From NCBI GenBank assembly GCA_002385605.1, contig DGDU01000029.1:62295-106829 (forward strand): a stretch of 44,535 bases of DNA, given 5' to 3'. The notes beneath the pieces are model-generated. The model was not told the origin of the DNA. It searched no databases and saw nothing but the letters and a program-made list of their open reading frames with translations. A program made the position numbers and the translations under genes. Positions within the stretch are counted from its first letter, which is position 1; each line of letters starts with the position of its first letter. Origin of the DNA: Christensenella sp. UBA3944. Lineage in GTDB: Bacteria > Bacillota > Clostridia > Christensenellales > DTU072. Shown here one piece after another: positions 16,665-24,766 of this stretch.

Positions 16665-17261
16665 CTACTTTGTCGCGAAAGGCATACCGAGCAAGCGCAG
16701 AAGCTCTCTGGCCTCCTCGTCGGTCTTAGCCGTCGTTACGAAACTGATATCGAAGCCTCTTACTTTTTCTACTTGGTCGTAAGCGATTTCGGGGAATATC
16801 AGCTGCTCCTTAATGCCGAGGGCATAGTTGCCTCTGCCGTCGAAGGACTTGGCGGAGACACCTCTGAAGTCGCGAACGCGGGGAAGGGCTACCGAGACAA
16901 GCTTGTCGAAGAAGTACCACATTCTGTCGCCGCGGAGGGTGACTTTGGCGCCTACCTCTTGTTTGGCCCTGAGCTTGAAGTTGGCAACCGACTTCTTGGC
17001 GCGGGTTACAAGCGCCTTCTGGCCGGCAATGAGCTCGAGCTCTTGTACGGCGGACTGGAGGCTCTTGGAGTTGTCCTTAACATCGCCGAGGCGCATATTG
17101 AGGACTATCTTTTCGAGCTTGGGCACTTCCATGACCGACTTATAGTTGTAAGCCTTCATGAGGGCGGGGGCCACTTCCTGCTGATATTTGACCTTTAGCC
17201 TTACTGTTTCTTTTTGGGCGGGGGCTGCCTGAACCGCCGCTTCTTCTATCTTCTTTGCCAT
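16665..17261 (-). CDS. rplE: 50S ribosomal protein L5, N-terminally extended
   Basis: 198 residues against about 179 usually. Residues 1-18 ([18 protein letters not shown]) are an Ala/Glu/Lys-rich extension before the canonical start region ([19 protein letters not shown]). The AGGAGG lies directly upstream of this first ATG and none precedes an internal one, so the extension appears to be translated. L5 binds 5S rRNA and contacts S13. Confidence 0.96.
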   Translation of the reverse strand: MAKKIEEAAVQAAPAQKETVRLKVKYQQEVAPALMKAYNYKSVMEVPKLEKIVLNMRLGDVKDNSKSLQSAVQELELIAGQKALVTRAKKSVANFKLRAKQEVGAKVTLRGDRMWYFFDKLVSVALPRVRDFRGVSAKSFDGRGNYALGIKEQLIFPEIAYDQVEKVRGFDISFVTTAKTDEEARELLRLLGMPFATK

Positions 17262-17276
17262 TTTGGGTCTGCCTCC

Positions 17277-17738
17277 TTATTCTTGGGTAGCCGCGGTATT
17301 TTCGGCTTCGGCGGCGGCCTTTACTCTCTTGCGGACGGCTGCCTTCGCCTTGGTTTCGGCGGGGGCGGCTTCCTCGGCCTTGGCGGCCTTGCCCTTACGG
17401 CCGAATGCTTTCTTGGTTACGAGCACGGCGCCGCACTTCTTGCAGATGCGAACCCTTTCGCCGTTCTCGGTGCCGCGGCCTACTCTCGTGGGCTTGTTGC
17501 AGGAAGAGCAAATGGGCATTACATTGCTGATGGCTATCGTAGCGGGCTGCTCGATGATGCCGCCCTTATCGGAAGCCTTGCGGGCCTTAACGGCCTTTTT
17601 GATCACCGTCAGGTCTTTGCCTTCGATGAGCGCTCTGCCGTTTTTGGCGTCGATACCGATTATCTTGGCGGACTTACCTTTGTCTTTGCCGGCGATAATC
17701 ATTACATAATCGTCTTTTTTGATGCTAAGCTTTGCCAT
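17277..17738 (-). CDS. rplX: 50S ribosomal protein L24 with zinc ribbon and Ala/Lys tail
   Basis: 153 residues against about 100-110 usually. The KOW domain (KKDDYVMIIAGKDKGKSAKI, residues 6-25) is standard. A four-cysteine ribbon follows (CSSC near 80 and CKKC near 105). From about residue 112 a tail of Ala, Lys and Glu (GKAAKAEEAAPAE... VKAAAEAENTAATQE) is added. The tail resembles in composition the N-terminal extension of the next gene's L5. L24 begins 50S assembly and lies at the tunnel exit. Confidence 0.95.
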   Translation of the reverse strand: MAKLSIKKDDYVMIIAGKDKGKSAKIIGIDAKNGRALIEGKDLTVIKKAVKARKASDKGGIIEQPATIAISNVMPICSSCNKPTRVGRGTENGERVRICKKCGAVLVTKKAFGRKGKAAKAEEAAPAETKAKAAVRKRVKAAAEAENTAATQE

Positions 17739-17747
17739 TGTTGCCTC

Positions 17748-18116
17748 CTACAGAACCTCGGGAGCAAGAGAAATGATTTTCATATAGTTCTTTTCTCTGA
17801 GTTCCCTCGCTATTGGCCCAAAGATACGGGAGCCTTTGGGCTGCTTCTCGTTGTCTATAATAACGGCCGCGTTGTCGTCGAACTTGATGTAAGAGCCGTC
17901 TTTGCGGGTGATGGGCTGGTGGGTGCGTACTATAACGGCCTTTACGACATCGCCCTTTTTTACCATGCCGCCGGGGGTGGCGGTCTTTACGGACGCGACG
18001 ATGATGTCGCCTATGGTGCCATATCTTACGAACGAGCCGCCAAGAACCCTTATGCACATTATTTCTTTCGCGCCGGTGTTATCCGCGACTTTCAATCTTG
18101 TTTGAGGTTGTATCAT
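17748..18116 (-). CDS. rplN: 50S ribosomal protein L14
   Basis: 122 residues, the strict family length. [27 protein letters not shown] (in parts) and the C-terminal [24 protein letters not shown] are canonical. L14 contacts L19 and bridges to 16S rRNA. Confidence 0.97.
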   Translation of the reverse strand: MIQPQTRLKVADNTGAKEIMCIRVLGGSFVRYGTIGDIIVASVKTATPGGMVKKGDVVKAVIVRTHQPITRKDGSYIKFDDNAAVIIDNEKQPKGSRIFGPIARELREKNYMKIISLAPEVL

Positions 18117-18128
18117 TGCGCTATCCTC

Positions 18129-18383
18129 CTACTTCGCCTTCTCGATGATGCTTACAAGACGCCAGTGCTTGTCTTTGGAAAGCTTTCTGGTTTCCATAAC
18201 TTCGACTTTGTCGCCAATGGCGCATTCGTTGAGCTCATCGTGCGCTTTTATCTTTTTGGTTGTCTTTATATACTTTTTGTATAAAGGATGCTTCTTTTTT
18301 TCCTCGATGGCGACCACGATGGTCTTATCCATTTTGTCGCTCACGACAACGCCCACTCTGGTTTTTCTGAGATTCCTATCCAT
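18129..18383 (-). CDS. rpsQ: 30S ribosomal protein S17
   Basis: 84 residues, OB fold. The signature [19 protein letters not shown] and [21 protein letters not shown] are present. A primary binder of the 16S 5' domain. AGGAGG upstream of the ATG. Confidence 0.97.
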   Translation of the reverse strand: MDRNLRKTRVGVVVSDKMDKTIVVAIEEKKKHPLYKKYIKTTKKIKAHDELNECAIGDKVEVMETRKLSKDKHWRLVSIIEKAK

Positions 18384-18394
18384 CGTCCGTCCTC

Positions 18395-18604
18395 CTATTT
18401 GCTGGCTTTTTTGGCCGCTGTGGCCCTCTGATTAAGGACTGTCTTCGCGCGGGCGATGTCCTTCTTGCACTGAGAGATCACCATGGGGTTGGGGAGCTGA
18501 TTGATCGCGTGCTTGAACCTGAGATTGAACAGCTCTTCCTTGAGCTCGGCAATCTTGTTGATAAGTTCCTTATCGCTCATTTCAAAAAATGTCTTCGCTT
18601 TCAT
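18395..18604 (-). CDS. rpmC: 50S ribosomal protein L29
   Basis: 69 residues from the ATG at 18604, which overlaps the rplP stop by one base (TAATG); a GTG two codons upstream is less likely. Two long helices, with [20 protein letters not shown] typical of the family. L29 docks trigger factor and SRP at the tunnel exit. Confidence 0.95.
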   Translation of the reverse strand: MKAKTFFEMSDKELINKIAELKEELFNLRFKHAINQLPNPMVISQCKKDIARAKTVLNQRATAAKKASK

Positions 18605-19053
18605 TAGCACTCACCACCTTCTCCGGTCGTCGCGGGGGCAACCGAAGTTTCTTTCTTAACAAATTTGCACTTTACGGGAAGCTTCGTGGCGGCAAGCCTG
18701 AGCGCTTCTCTTGCCGTTTCCTCGGAAACGCCCGCCATTTCAAACAATACTCTGTCGGGTTTTACTACCGCTACCCAATACTCGGGAGAGCCCTTACCGC
18801 TACCCATGCGGGTTTCGGCCGGCTTCTTCGTGATGGGTTTGTGGGGGAATATGTTTACCCATACCTGCCCGCCGCGCTTTGTGTATCTTGTCATCGCTAC
18901 GCGGGCGGCTTCTATCTGATTGCTGGTAACCCATGCCGGAGTGGTCGCAACGAGCCCGAATTCGCCGTAGGCAATCTTATTGCCGCTGGTGGCGCGTCCG
19001 GTCATTCTGCCGCGCTGCTGCTTTCTCCTCTTTACTCTTTTAGGCATTAACAT
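18604..19053 (-). CDS. rplP: 50S ribosomal protein L16
   Basis: 149 residues. Begins [19 protein letters not shown], with AGGAGG 9 nt upstream of this first ATG; a second ATG two codons in is too far away. Includes [24 protein letters not shown] (in parts), the family signature. L16 shapes the tRNA-binding A site. Overlaps rpsC by one base (TGATG). Confidence 0.97.
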   Translation of the reverse strand: MLMPKRVKRRKQQRGRMTGRATSGNKIAYGEFGLVATTPAWVTSNQIEAARVAMTRYTKRGGQVWVNIFPHKPITKKPAETRMGSGKGSPEYWVAVVKPDRVLFEMAGVSEETAREALRLAATKLPVKCKFVKKETSVAPATTGEGGEC

Positions 19054-19784
19054 CAGTTGTTACCTCCTTTAACTCTGTTGAACACTTCGCCCTTGTAGAT
19101 CCATACCTTTACGCCTATGGTGCCGTATGTGGTATGGGCGGTAGCGAAACCGTAGTCTATCTCTGCCCTGAGTGTCTGCAGAGGGATCGAACCTTCGTGG
19201 TAGCTCTCGCTGCGGGCTATTTCGGCGCCGTCGAGCCTGCCGCTTACCATCGTCTTGATACCCTTGGCGCCCGCTCTCATCGCGCGTCCCATGGCGAACT
19301 TCATCGCCCTGCGGAAGGGGGTTCTCTTTTCGAGAGCCGCTGCGATAGATTCGGCAACCAAAGTGGCGTCGAGGTCGGGGTTCTTTATCTCGTGGATGTT
19401 AACATTGAAGGACCTGCCGGCGCCTATTATCTTGGCGATTTCTTTGTTGATGGCGTCGATGCCCCTCTTCTTGTCGTCGCCGGCAGCGCCGGGAACGGAA
19501 GCGTGGGTCGCCTCTATCTTGCCTTCGCCTTTGGCGGGCTTGCTGAGCTTGCCTATGGCGACGCCGGGACGGGCGCAGTATACATCTATCGTTATCGTGT
19601 CGGCCGCCCTGCTGATCATTATCTTGGAGATGGCCGCGTCGTAATAATTGGTCTTGATGTAGTCGCGGATCTTATAATCCTCGAGGAGGTTTTTGCCGAA
19701 GTCCCTTTTGCCGGCGTACCACTTGGTATTCCAGCCTTCTATGATGCCTACTCTCAAACCATGAGGGTTTACTTTTTGACCCAT
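19053..19784 (-). CDS. rpsC: 30S ribosomal protein S3
   Basis: 243 residues. The N-terminal KH domain ([20 protein letters not shown] region) and the C-terminal S3 domain ([17 protein letters not shown] and the [14 protein letters not shown] end) are clear. A small lineage-specific loop with [21 protein letters not shown] lies between cofactor-less KH parts near residues 80-100. S3 helps form the mRNA entry channel and its helicase activity. Confidence 0.96.
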   Translation of the reverse strand: MGQKVNPHGLRVGIIEGWNTKWYAGKRDFGKNLLEDYKIRDYIKTNYYDAAISKIMISRAADTITIDVYCARPGVAIGKLSKPAKGEGKIEATHASVPGAAGDDKKRGIDAINKEIAKIIGAGRSFNVNIHEIKNPDLDATLVAESIAAALEKRTPFRRAMKFAMGRAMRAGAKGIKTMVSGRLDGAEIARSESYHEGSIPLQTLRAEIDYGFATAHTTYGTIGVKVWIYKGEVFNRVKGGNN

Positions 19785-19797
19785 TATATCTGTCCTC

Positions 19798-20190
19798 CTA
19801 TTTATTGGCTGCGTCGTCTAGAATAACGGTGATGTGGGATGTCCTCTTGAGGATCGCACCAATCCTGCCGCGGGCGCGAGGCATATACCTCTTGATTGTG
19901 GTGCCCTGATCGGCGAAGCACTCGGCCACATAGAGCTCGTCCTTGTTCATCCCCAGGTTGTTCTCGGCGTTGGCAGCAGCCGAATTGAGTACCTTGAGCA
20001 CGGGGAGGCTGGAGGACTTATTGATGCTCTTAAGCATAGCGACCGCCTCGTTGTAACCCTTGCCGCGGATGACATCGAGCACCGCCCTTACCTTATAAGG
20101 AGAAATCCTTATGTGCTTTGCGACGGCGTACGGACGCTTATCCTTGTTCTCTTGTCTTTGCTTGGTTTTTTCTCTTATTCTGGTAGCCAT
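19798..20190 (-). CDS. rplV: 50S ribosomal protein L22
   Basis: 130 residues, slightly longer than the usual 110-115 because of a basic N-terminal stretch ([20 protein letters not shown]). The core [21 protein letters not shown] and the C-terminal [24 protein letters not shown] (in parts) are canonical. The long beta hairpin of L22 lines the peptide exit tunnel. Confidence 0.96.
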   Translation of the reverse strand: MATRIREKTKQRQENKDKRPYAVAKHIRISPYKVRAVLDVIRGKGYNEAVAMLKSINKSSSLPVLKVLNSAAANAENNLGMNKDELYVAECFADQGTTIKRYMPRARGRIGAILKRTSHITVILDDAANK

Positions 20191-20204
20191 TGTCTGCCTC
20201 CTGA

Positions 20205-20483
20205 TTACTTCTTGCCCGTGGTCTTGGAGCCCGCGTGGCCGCGGAAGGTTCTGGTGGGCGCGAACTCGCCAAGCTTGTGGCCTATCATATCTTCGGTGAT
20301 GTATACGGGCACATGCTTTCTGCCGTCATGAACGGCGAAGGTATGACCGACGAATTCTGGGAAGATAGTGGAAGCTCTCGACCAGGTTTTGATTGGCTTC
20401 TTATCGCCGGATTCGTTCATGGCAACGACTTTCTTCATAAGGCTTTCCGCTACATACGGGCCTTTTTTTACTGATCTGCTCAT
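20205..20483 (-). CDS. rpsS: 30S ribosomal protein S19
   Basis: 92 residues. [32 protein letters not shown] and [18 protein letters not shown] are all present. Head of the 30S subunit, next to S13. Between rplB and rplV in the usual order. Confidence 0.97.
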   Translation of the reverse strand: MSRSVKKGPYVAESLMKKVVAMNESGDKKPIKTWSRASTIFPEFVGHTFAVHDGRKHVPVYITEDMIGHKLGEFAPTRTFRGHAGSKTTGKK

Positions 20484-20493
20484 CTATAGCCTC

Positions 20494-21324
20494 CTAGTTT
20501 ATGCGTTTGATAATGAATTTGTCGGTAACATTCTTCTTGCGAGTCTTGTAACCGAGAGCGGGCTTGCCCCAAGGTGTGACGGGGCCGGGCCTACCGATGG
20601 GCGAGCGGCCTTCGCCACCGCCGTGCGGGTGGTCTACGGGGTTCATAACAGAGCCGCGTACGGTGGGCTTGATACCCATATGGCGGGTGCGGCCGGCTTT
20701 ACCGATGCTCACATTTTCGTGGTCGAGGTTGCCGACCTGCCCGATTGTGGCTTTGCAAAGAAGGGAAACATACCTCATTTCGCCCGAGGGCATCCTGAGA
20801 GTAGCCATGCCGTTCTCTTTGGCCATAAGCTGGGCGAAGGTGCCCGCTGCCCTGGCGATCTGCCCGCCCTTGTTGGGCTGGAGCTCGATGTTGTGTACGG
20901 TGGTACCTACGGGGATGTCCTGAAGCAGGAGGGCGTTGCCGGCCTTGATGTCGGCGCCCTGGCCGCTTATGACGGTGTCGCCGACATTTAGCCCTACGGG
21001 GCAGAGAATGTAGGCTTTGGCGCCGTCGGCGTAGTGAAGAAGAGCTATGTTAGCGCTGCGGTTGGGGTCATACTGGATGCCCGCGACCTTGGCGGGGATA
21101 CCGTCTTTATTGCGCTTGAAATCGATTACTCTGTATTTTACCCTGTTGCCTCCGCCGATGTGCCTTACGGTGATGCGCCCCGTCGAGTTGCGGCCGCCCG
21201 TCTTGGACTTGCTTACGAGAAGGCTCCTTACGGGCTTCTGCGTGCCGGCCTTAAGCTCTTTGTAGGCGAGGACGGTCATATTGCGGCGCGCGGGAGAGGT
21301 TGGTTTATATCTGATGACAGCCAT
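20494..21324 (-). CDS. rplB: 50S ribosomal protein L2
   Basis: 276 residues, usual length. The conserved C-terminal [29 protein letters not shown] region near residues 220-250 includes the histidine linked to peptidyl transferase function. Starts [24 protein letters not shown] upstream. Confidence 0.97.
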   Translation of the reverse strand: MAVIRYKPTSPARRNMTVLAYKELKAGTQKPVRSLLVSKSKTGGRNSTGRITVRHIGGGNRVKYRVIDFKRNKDGIPAKVAGIQYDPNRSANIALLHYADGAKAYILCPVGLNVGDTVISGQGADIKAGNALLLQDIPVGTTVHNIELQPNKGGQIARAAGTFAQLMAKENGMATLRMPSGEMRYVSLLCKATIGQVGNLDHENVSIGKAGRTRHMGIKPTVRGSVMNPVDHPHGGGEGRSPIGRPGPVTPWGKPALGYKTRKKNVTDKFIIKRIN

Positions 21325-21342
21325 TATGCGATCCTCCTGAGA

Positions 21343-21633
21343 TTACGATAGACTTTCGAAAAATTCGATGGCCTTGCTGTCCTTGGCAAGATAGACATAG
21401 GCTTTCTTGATGGAAGGCCTTCTGCCTTCGTTCCTGCCCATCCTCTTCATTTTGCCTTGGATCCTTACGGTGTTTACCTTGTCGACCTTTACGCCGAAAA
21501 CGGTTTCGACCGCCTGCTTTATCTGCGTCTTTGTGGCGTTCTTCTGAACATGAAAGACATATCTCTTATCGGGTATGCCGTCGTAGCTTTTTTCGGAAAG
21601 CACGGGTTTTATGATGATATCGTAAAAGTTCAT
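21343..21633 (-). CDS. rplW: 50S ribosomal protein L23
   Basis: 96 residues from the ATG at 21633, which has GGAGG 9 nt upstream and overlaps the rplD stop as ATGA. The frame extends upstream inside rplD, but that stretch (His/Arg-rich) does not match the family. MNFYDIIIKPVLSEKSYDGIP and VQKNATKTQIKQAVE are typical. L23 is the docking site of trigger factor and SRP. Confidence 0.96.
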   Translation of the reverse strand: MNFYDIIIKPVLSEKSYDGIPDKRYVFHVQKNATKTQIKQAVETVFGVKVDKVNTVRIQGKMKRMGRNEGRRPSIKKAYVYLAKDSKAIEFFESLS

Positions 21634-22253
21634 TGTGCGTATACCTCCGCTATTGCCTCGACGGCTTCTTTGGTGATGATGCATTTGTCGGCGCGCACGA
21701 GTTCGTACACATTGGTGAGCGCGACATCGGCCGTCGTAAGATTTTCTATGTTGCGGGCGGCCCTGACGATGTCGGGGTGGTTGCCCTTAAGGAGCAGAAG
21801 AGCCGACTTGTCTACCGAAAGATTTTTGAGTATGGCCGCTACAAGCTTGGTCTTGGGAGCTTCGATTTCGAACTTGTCTATAACGATGAAGTTGCCTTCG
21901 CGAAGCTTCTGGCTGAGGACGCTGCGCATAGCGGCATCCTTCATTCTCTTGTTGATCTTCTTGCGGAAGTCGCGGGGCTTGGGAGCGAATACGACGCCGC
22001 CGTGCGTCCATTGCGGAGCGCGGATGCTGCCCTGACGGGCGCGGCCGGTGCCCTTTTGTCTCCAGGGCTTGATGCCGCCGCCGCTTACTTCTCTGCGGGT
22101 GAGAGCGGACTTGGTGCCTTGCCTTTTGTTGGCAAGCAGCGCCACCACGACCTGATGAATGAGGGGTTCGTTATACTCGACTCCGAAAACGGAATCCGGT
22201 ACTTCCATAACGCCTACTTCTTTAGCATTGGTATCGAATACTTTTATTTCCAT
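21630..22253 (-). CDS. rplD: 50S ribosomal protein L4
   Basis: 207 residues. The tunnel-lining loop is seen in RREVSGGGIKPWRQKGTGRARQG (in parts, near residues 55-75) and the C-terminus VYELVRADKCIITKEAVEAI matches. In Escherichia coli L4 represses the S10 operon by attenuation and translation block through its leader; whether the leader here (23280-23487) binds L4 is unknown. Confidence 0.96.
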   Translation of the reverse strand: MEIKVFDTNAKEVGVMEVPDSVFGVEYNEPLIHQVVVALLANKRQGTKSALTRREVSGGGIKPWRQKGTGRARQGSIRAPQWTHGGVVFAPKPRDFRKKINKRMKDAAMRSVLSQKLREGNFIVIDKFEIEAPKTKLVAAILKNLSVDKSALLLLKGNHPDIVRAARNIENLTTADVALTNVYELVRADKCIITKEAVEAIAEVYAQ

Positions 22254-22269
22254 GATCTATCCACACTCC

Positions 22270-22956
22270 TTACTTTTTGGCTGCGGCTTTGGCGGTCGCG
22301 GGAGCTTTGAACCACTTGGATGCCTTTACCTTCTTGCAGGTGTTGGCAATAACAACAAGGCTGTTCTTGGGGCCGGGGATGCCGCCGGCTATCATTATGA
22401 TGTTGCGCGCGGCGTCTACCTTGACGACCTCGAGATTCTGGATCGTTACACGCTCGTGACCATATTGGCCGGGCATCTTCTTGTTCTTGAATACTCTGGA
22501 GGGGTCGGTGTTGGCGGACATCGAACCGACTATCCTGTGGGCGCCCGAACCGTGAGCCATGGGGCCCTTGTGGGTGTTCCATCTTTGTACGGTGCCGGTG
22601 AAGCCGCGGCCTCTGGTCGTGCCCGTTACATCGACATGATCGCCAACCGCGAATATATCGCACTTGATTTCCTGCCCTACGGCGTACTTGGAGCAGTCGG
22701 CAAGGCGGAATTCTCTTTGAACCTTCTTGGGGGCAACGCCGGCCTGCTTGTATTGGCCGATAAGGGGCTTATTGAGCCTAACTTCCTTTACATCCTCGAA
22801 GCCGACCTTAATGGCGTTGTAGCCGTCTTTTAGCTCTGTCTTAACCTGAACAACGGAACAAGGCCCCGCCTCGATAACGGTCACGGGAATAAATGTGCCG
22901 TCCTGGGCGAAAATCTGGCTCATTCCCAATTTTCTACCGATAATAGCTTTTTCCAT
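22270..22956 (-). CDS. rplC: 50S ribosomal protein L3
   Basis: 228 residues, about 20 more than usual owing to a C-terminal Lys/Ala-rich tail (KAPATAKAAAKK). Core motifs: IIGRKLGMSQIF at the N-terminus and GPMAHGSGAHRIVGSMS near the centre, the loop that reaches toward the peptidyl transferase centre. Second gene of the S10 operon. Confidence 0.96.
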   Translation of the reverse strand: MEKAIIGRKLGMSQIFAQDGTFIPVTVIEAGPCSVVQVKTELKDGYNAIKVGFEDVKEVRLNKPLIGQYKQAGVAPKKVQREFRLADCSKYAVGQEIKCDIFAVGDHVDVTGTTRGRGFTGTVQRWNTHKGPMAHGSGAHRIVGSMSANTDPSRVFKNKKMPGQYGHERVTIQNLEVVKVDAARNIIMIAGGIPGPKNSLVVIANTCKKVKASKWFKAPATAKAAAKK

Positions 22957-22970
22957 GATTTGGCCTCCTC

Positions 22971-23279
22971 TTACAGCTTGATTTGAATATCAACACCGGC
23001 GGGCAAGTCCAGCTTCATAAGCGACTCTACCGTGCGCGAAGAGCAATTGTAGATGTCTATGAGGCGCTTGTGGGTGCGCAGCTCGAATTGCTCGCGGCTA
23101 TCCTTATACTTATGAGGAGAGCGCAGGATGGTGATGATTTCTTTTTCCGTAGGCAGCGGAATCGGGCCAGATATGCTGGCGCCGGTTACTTTCGTGGCTT
23201 CGACGATTTTCTCGCAAGAGGCATCGATCAAGTTGTGGTCATAGGCTTTCAATTTGATTCTGATTTTTTGACCTGCCAT
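22971..23279 (-). CDS. rpsJ: 30S ribosomal protein S10
   Basis: 102 residues from the ATG at 23279 with AGGAGG upstream. The same frame stays open for 20 codons more but that part does not match the family. [19 protein letters not shown] and [20 protein letters not shown] are standard. First gene of the supercluster. S10 (NusE) also acts in transcription antitermination with NusB. Preceded by a structured 200-nt leader. Confidence 0.97.
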   Translation of the reverse strand: MAGQKIRIKLKAYDHNLIDASCEKIVEATKVTGASISGPIPLPTEKEIITILRSPHKYKDSREQFELRTHKRLIDIYNCSSRTVESLMKLDLPAGVDIQIKL

Positions 23280-23340
23280 ATTTTTGTGAATCCTCCTAGT
23301 ATTGTTCCTGACTCCCGTACACTTATCCGTGTGTGTCATC

Positions 23341-23395
23341 CCGTTCCTAAATAAAAGGCGGTTTTAGCCGCTTATATTCGAGTCAGACGGAACGG
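23341..23395 (-). promoter_or_regulatory. Terminator-like structure in the S10 leader
   Basis: An outer 7-bp stem CCGTTCC / GGAACGG (23389-23395 with 23341-23347) encloses an inner GCGG / CCGC hairpin (23358-23371) followed on the minus strand by CTTTTATTT. The 5' arm of the outer stem lies within the codons of the six-residue leader ORF. This resembles an attenuator whose fold would depend on ribosome position; function is inference. Confidence 0.45.
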
Positions 23396-23403
23396 ATCAC
23401 CAT
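23383..23403 (-). CDS. Candidate leader peptide MVIRSV upstream of rpsJ
   Basis: Six codons plus TGA, starting at the ATG 23401-23403, with a perfect GGAGG 7 nt upstream (23411-23415). It is in the S10 operon leader, about 85 nt after the expected transcription start and 100 nt before rpsJ. The arm CCGTTCC of a downstream stem is part of its coding sequence. Its strong ribosome binding site suggests real translation, but nothing else supports it. Confidence 0.4.
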   Translation of the reverse strand: MVIRSV

Positions 23404-23415
23404 TCGCTTACCTCC

Positions 23416-23446
23416 GGAATTGACAATCATATGACTGCAATATTCC
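23416..23446 (-). promoter_or_regulatory. Bulged hairpin before the leader ORF of the S10 operon
   Basis: On the minus strand GGAAT(AT)TG pairs with CAATTCC, and inside it CAGTC pairs with GATTG (one G-U) around an ATAT loop. It ends directly next to the GGAGG of the six-codon ORF. A 12-nt perfect GC palindrome, TGGCGGCCGCCA, lies just upstream at 23452-23463. Confidence 0.45.
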
Positions 23447-23493
23447 TTCGATGGCGGCCGCCAATAGCCGTAGCGACAGGCGACAGCTTTAAC

Positions 23494-23522
23494 ATCATAG
23501 CAAAATAGAACTTTTCTGTCAA
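23494..23522 (-). promoter_or_regulatory. Promoter of the S10-spc ribosomal supercluster
   Basis: TTGACA (23517-23522), a perfect -35, and TATGAT (23494-23499) at a 17-bp spacing on the minus strand. Expected transcription start near 23487, leaving a leader of about 208 nt before rpsJ. Confidence 0.9.
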
Positions 23523-23742
23523 ATAATTTTCTTATATTTTTCGGATTTTTTTGATTTTTTTGCCGAATGGGGCGCGAAATTTAATCCGACTTACAAATTA
23601 TATCCCTTTTTGGAAATTTTACAAGCGATTACGGCAGGTTTTTTATAAAAACCTTATCTTTTCCGCCGGCCGGGCGAAGCCGCGCTAAATATAATTATGA
23701 TTCTAAATAATACAATCTTTCTTATATTATTGAACTATCTTA

Positions 23743-23771
23743 TTGAAACGGAGGAAAATATATCCTATAAT
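23743..23771 (+). promoter_or_regulatory. Promoter of the alpha/beta hydrolase gene
   Basis: TTGAAA (23743-23748) and TATAAT (23766-23771), 17-bp spacer. Its position excludes the in-frame upstream ATG at 23697 as the start of the gene. Confidence 0.8.
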
Positions 23772-23813
23772 AATATAAAGCTATTTTTCGGCGCAGCCGC
23801 AAAAGGAGATAAA

Positions 23814-24728
23814 ATGACACGCTTGGAAATAGGCCTTATTATCGCAGGATGCTTTATAGCCGTCCAGCTGCTTATTTACTTCGGGATCACGGGCGCGGTT
23901 ATAAGAAAACTTATGAAGCCCGATAAGCGCTCCGACGAGTTTCTTATCGACTACGAAACCCGCGAGAAAAAGTTCCAAAAGGAATGGCTGGATATCCCCT
24001 ACCGCGCAATGAGCAGGCAGTCCCGCTTCGGCTACGGGCTTTTCGCCCGCCTTTACATGAACGAAACCCCTACCGACAAGTTTATACTGCTTATCCACGG
24101 GCATAACAACTCTAGCATCGGGCAGCTTAAGTATCTGGAGCTTTTCCGTAGCCTCGGCTACAATGTTTTCATTCCCGACCACCGCAGGAGCGGGCAAAGC
24201 GGGGGCGACAGCATTACCTTCGGGCATTACGAGAAGTACGATGTTATAGACTGGATAGATATCCTGCAAAAAGAGTTCCCCGGCGCCAAATTCGGGATAT
24301 TCGGCGAATCTATGGGAGGCGCGACCGCTACTATGGTTGCCGCTATGGACAGCCGCATACGCTTCCTTATAGAATACTGCGGCTACGCCGATATGAAGAG
24401 GCTTGCCTCGCCCTATATGAAAAGCGAGAGGCTGTATAACTTCCTTAAGCTTGGCTTTGCCGTAAACGCCTACATTCTGGCAAGAATGAGGTTCAAAGAA
24501 ATAGACGCCCTGTCAGCGATGAAAAAGCTGCAAATCCCCGTGCTTATCATGCACAGCAAGGCGGATACCGTCGTAGATGTAAGCAACGCCTACGCCTTCT
24601 CCGAGGCAAACCCCAAAGCAAGGCTGAAGCTGTTTGAGGAGGCCCTGCACGCGCGCTCGATAGTTAAGTACCCCGACGAATACAAGCAGACGGTAAAGGA
24701 ATTCCTTGCCGAAGTAGAAAATCAATAA
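23814..24728 (+). CDS. Alpha/beta hydrolase with N-terminal membrane anchor
   Basis: 304 residues from the ATG at 23814, which follows AAAGGAGATAAA. Residues 5-28 form a hydrophobic segment, so the enzyme is probably anchored with its catalytic domain outside. The catalytic triad is readable: S166 in GESMGG, D251 in HSKADTVVD and H279 in ALHARS; the oxyanion region is LIHGHNNSS near 94. Resembles serine hydrolases of the BAAT/YqkD type with unknown natural substrates. It forms a unit with the lysoplasmalogenase gene 38 nt downstream, so a lipid-related ester is conceivable. Confidence 0.85.
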   Translation: MTRLEIGLIIAGCFIAVQLLIYFGITGAVIRKLMKPDKRSDEFLIDYETREKKFQKEWLDIPYRAMSRQSRFGYGLFARLYMNETPTDKFILLIHGHNNSSIGQLKYLELFRSLGYNVFIPDHRRSGQSGGDSITFGHYEKYDVIDWIDILQKEFPGAKFGIFGESMGGATATMVAAMDSRIRFLIEYCGYADMKRLASPYMKSERLYNFLKLGFAVNAYILARMRFKEIDALSAMKKLQIPVLIMHSKADTVVDVSNAYAFSEANPKARLKLFEEALHARSIVKYPDEYKQTVKEFLAEVENQ

Positions 24729-24766
24729 CGGAAGTATCAATCAATTTTTTGGAGGAATTAACATAT

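Larger units (their letters stand above)
23280..23813. other. Intergenic region: S10 leader, promoter and divergent promoter
   Basis: 534 bp without a long gene. From the left on the minus strand: the rpsJ leader with several hairpins and a six-codon ORF (23383-23403), then the S10 promoter (23494-23522). To the right follow an AT-rich stretch, an 8-bp AT hairpin (23636-23654, AGGTTTTT / AAAAACCT) of unclear role, and the plus-strand promoter (23743-23771) of the hydrolase gene. Confidence 0.7.

Noticed and set aside
18395..18610. Upstream alternative starts (GTG or TTG) for rpmC, rpsE, rplO, secY, map and rpoA
   Set aside because: In each case the ATG has better spacing to the ribosome binding site and better agreement with the family N-terminus.
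10505..23400. The shared 9-mer TGATCCGTT in both the S10 and the alpha leader
   Set aside because: Too short, in different structural settings, and expected by chance at this scale; not evidence of a common regulator.
23636..23654. AT-rich hairpin AGGTTTTT / AAAAACCT as a terminator
   Set aside because: Stem is weak and no active gene end lies nearby on either strand; more likely chance in an AT-rich spacer.
23697..23813. N-terminal extension of the alpha/beta hydrolase from an ATG at 23697
   Set aside because: The promoter -10 box is at 23766-23771, downstream of that ATG, and an ideal AAAGGAG precedes the ATG at 23814.
24749..24766. TTG start for the lysoplasmalogenase gene
   Set aside because: It overlaps the GGAGGA ribosome binding site; the ATG at 24767 is well placed.
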